From assembly GCA_030950105.1 (NCBI GenBank), contig JAUZRV010000074.1, positions 1 through 32,471 of the forward strand: DNA of 32,471 nt, in the 5' to 3' direction. The notes under the pieces were generated by a model. It searched no databases. It was not told where the DNA came from and saw only the letters and a list, made by a program, of their open reading frames with translations. Shown here piece by piece: positions 32,292 to 32,471 of the stretch; positions within the stretch are counted from its first letter, which is position 1, and every line of letters begins with the position of its first letter. The position numbers and the translations under genes are program-made. Source of the stretch: Rhodobacterales bacterium (lineage in GTDB: Bacteria > Pseudomonadota > Alphaproteobacteria > Rhodobacterales > Rhodobacteraceae).

Positions 32292-32471
32292 ACCAGTTAC
32301 ATGTAATTTCGGCTGATTTTGGCCCACGCACTAACCCGAATTATTCATGAAGCGGCGTAAATCGTTTGGCGGGCGTAGATCAAGCTGTTGAAATGGCGTA
32401 TGATTTTGGTGTTGAACAAGATCATTCACCTCCAGCAGAAAATCCAACCCACCATGAATGACGATACGCTA

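Noticed and set aside
32341-32471. Short open frames at the right edge, for example VNDLVQHQNHTPFQQLDLRPP on the minus strand and an ATG at 32454 on the plus strand
   Set aside because: The minus frame has a stop codon at the very edge and only about 32 codons from its GTG; the plus ATG has six codons and no SD. Neither can be supported.
1-32471. CRISPR arrays, tRNA/rRNA genes, insertion sequences and integrase genes
   Set aside because: No regularly spaced repeats, cloverleaf-like sequence, transposase or recombinase motifs were seen on either strand.

Overview
The window looks like a chromosomal segment of a marine Roseobacter-type alphaproteobacterium (Rhodobacterales). This rests on gene families and layout: a glpVSTPQU-type glycerol ABC operon with a DUF2160 protein, single-domain XylG, a ROK-type xylose regulator, many periplasmic-binding-protein ABC systems, moderate GC, and a 3' motif I associate with Rhodobacterales. 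No rRNA, tRNA, insertion sequence, prophage or CRISPR array was seen. Coding density is very high and no gene-free stretch exceeds about 250 bases.

Layout. (1) 1-2670 (+): end of a nucleoside/nucleobase-type ABC transporter (two permeases, the first cut by the left edge) followed by a CodA-family deaminase whose discriminating active-site Asp is Cys, which points to 5-methylcytosine. (2) 2869-8817 (+): a complete glycerol ABC importer, glpV-glpS-glpT-glpP-glpQ-glpU, with a hairpin terminator after the binding-protein gene and ATPases whose motifs predict one degenerate and one working ATP site. (3) 8924-10424 (+): a BlaI-type repressor and an M56 BlaR1-like membrane protease, with a coding-like tail in another frame. 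(4) 10625-15272 (-): a branched-chain-amino-acid-type ABC transporter of unknown substrate.

(5) 15501-25876 is a xylose locus: xylBA (-), a di-heme peroxidase/MauG-like gene (+), a CRTAC1/ASPIC-UnbV FG-GAP protein (-) that overlaps the ROK regulator gene xylR (-), then xylFHG (+). Two near-identical palindromes, TTTAWTTTG-N5-CAAATTAAA, lie in the xylR/xylF and the xylB/peroxidase intergenic regions. I read them as XylR operators. They tie the two unexplained periplasmic proteins to the xylose regulon; this is the best candidate for an undescribed system in the window.

(6) 25873-28530 (-): a possible three-gene catabolic operon (alpha/beta hydrolase, OCD/mu-crystallin-family reductase, dienelactone-hydrolase-like protein). 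(7) 28711-32228: housekeeping nadD and dacB (+), then a convergent exported DUF2330 protein with a good sigma-70 promoter. The last 240 bases hold that promoter and no gene I can support.
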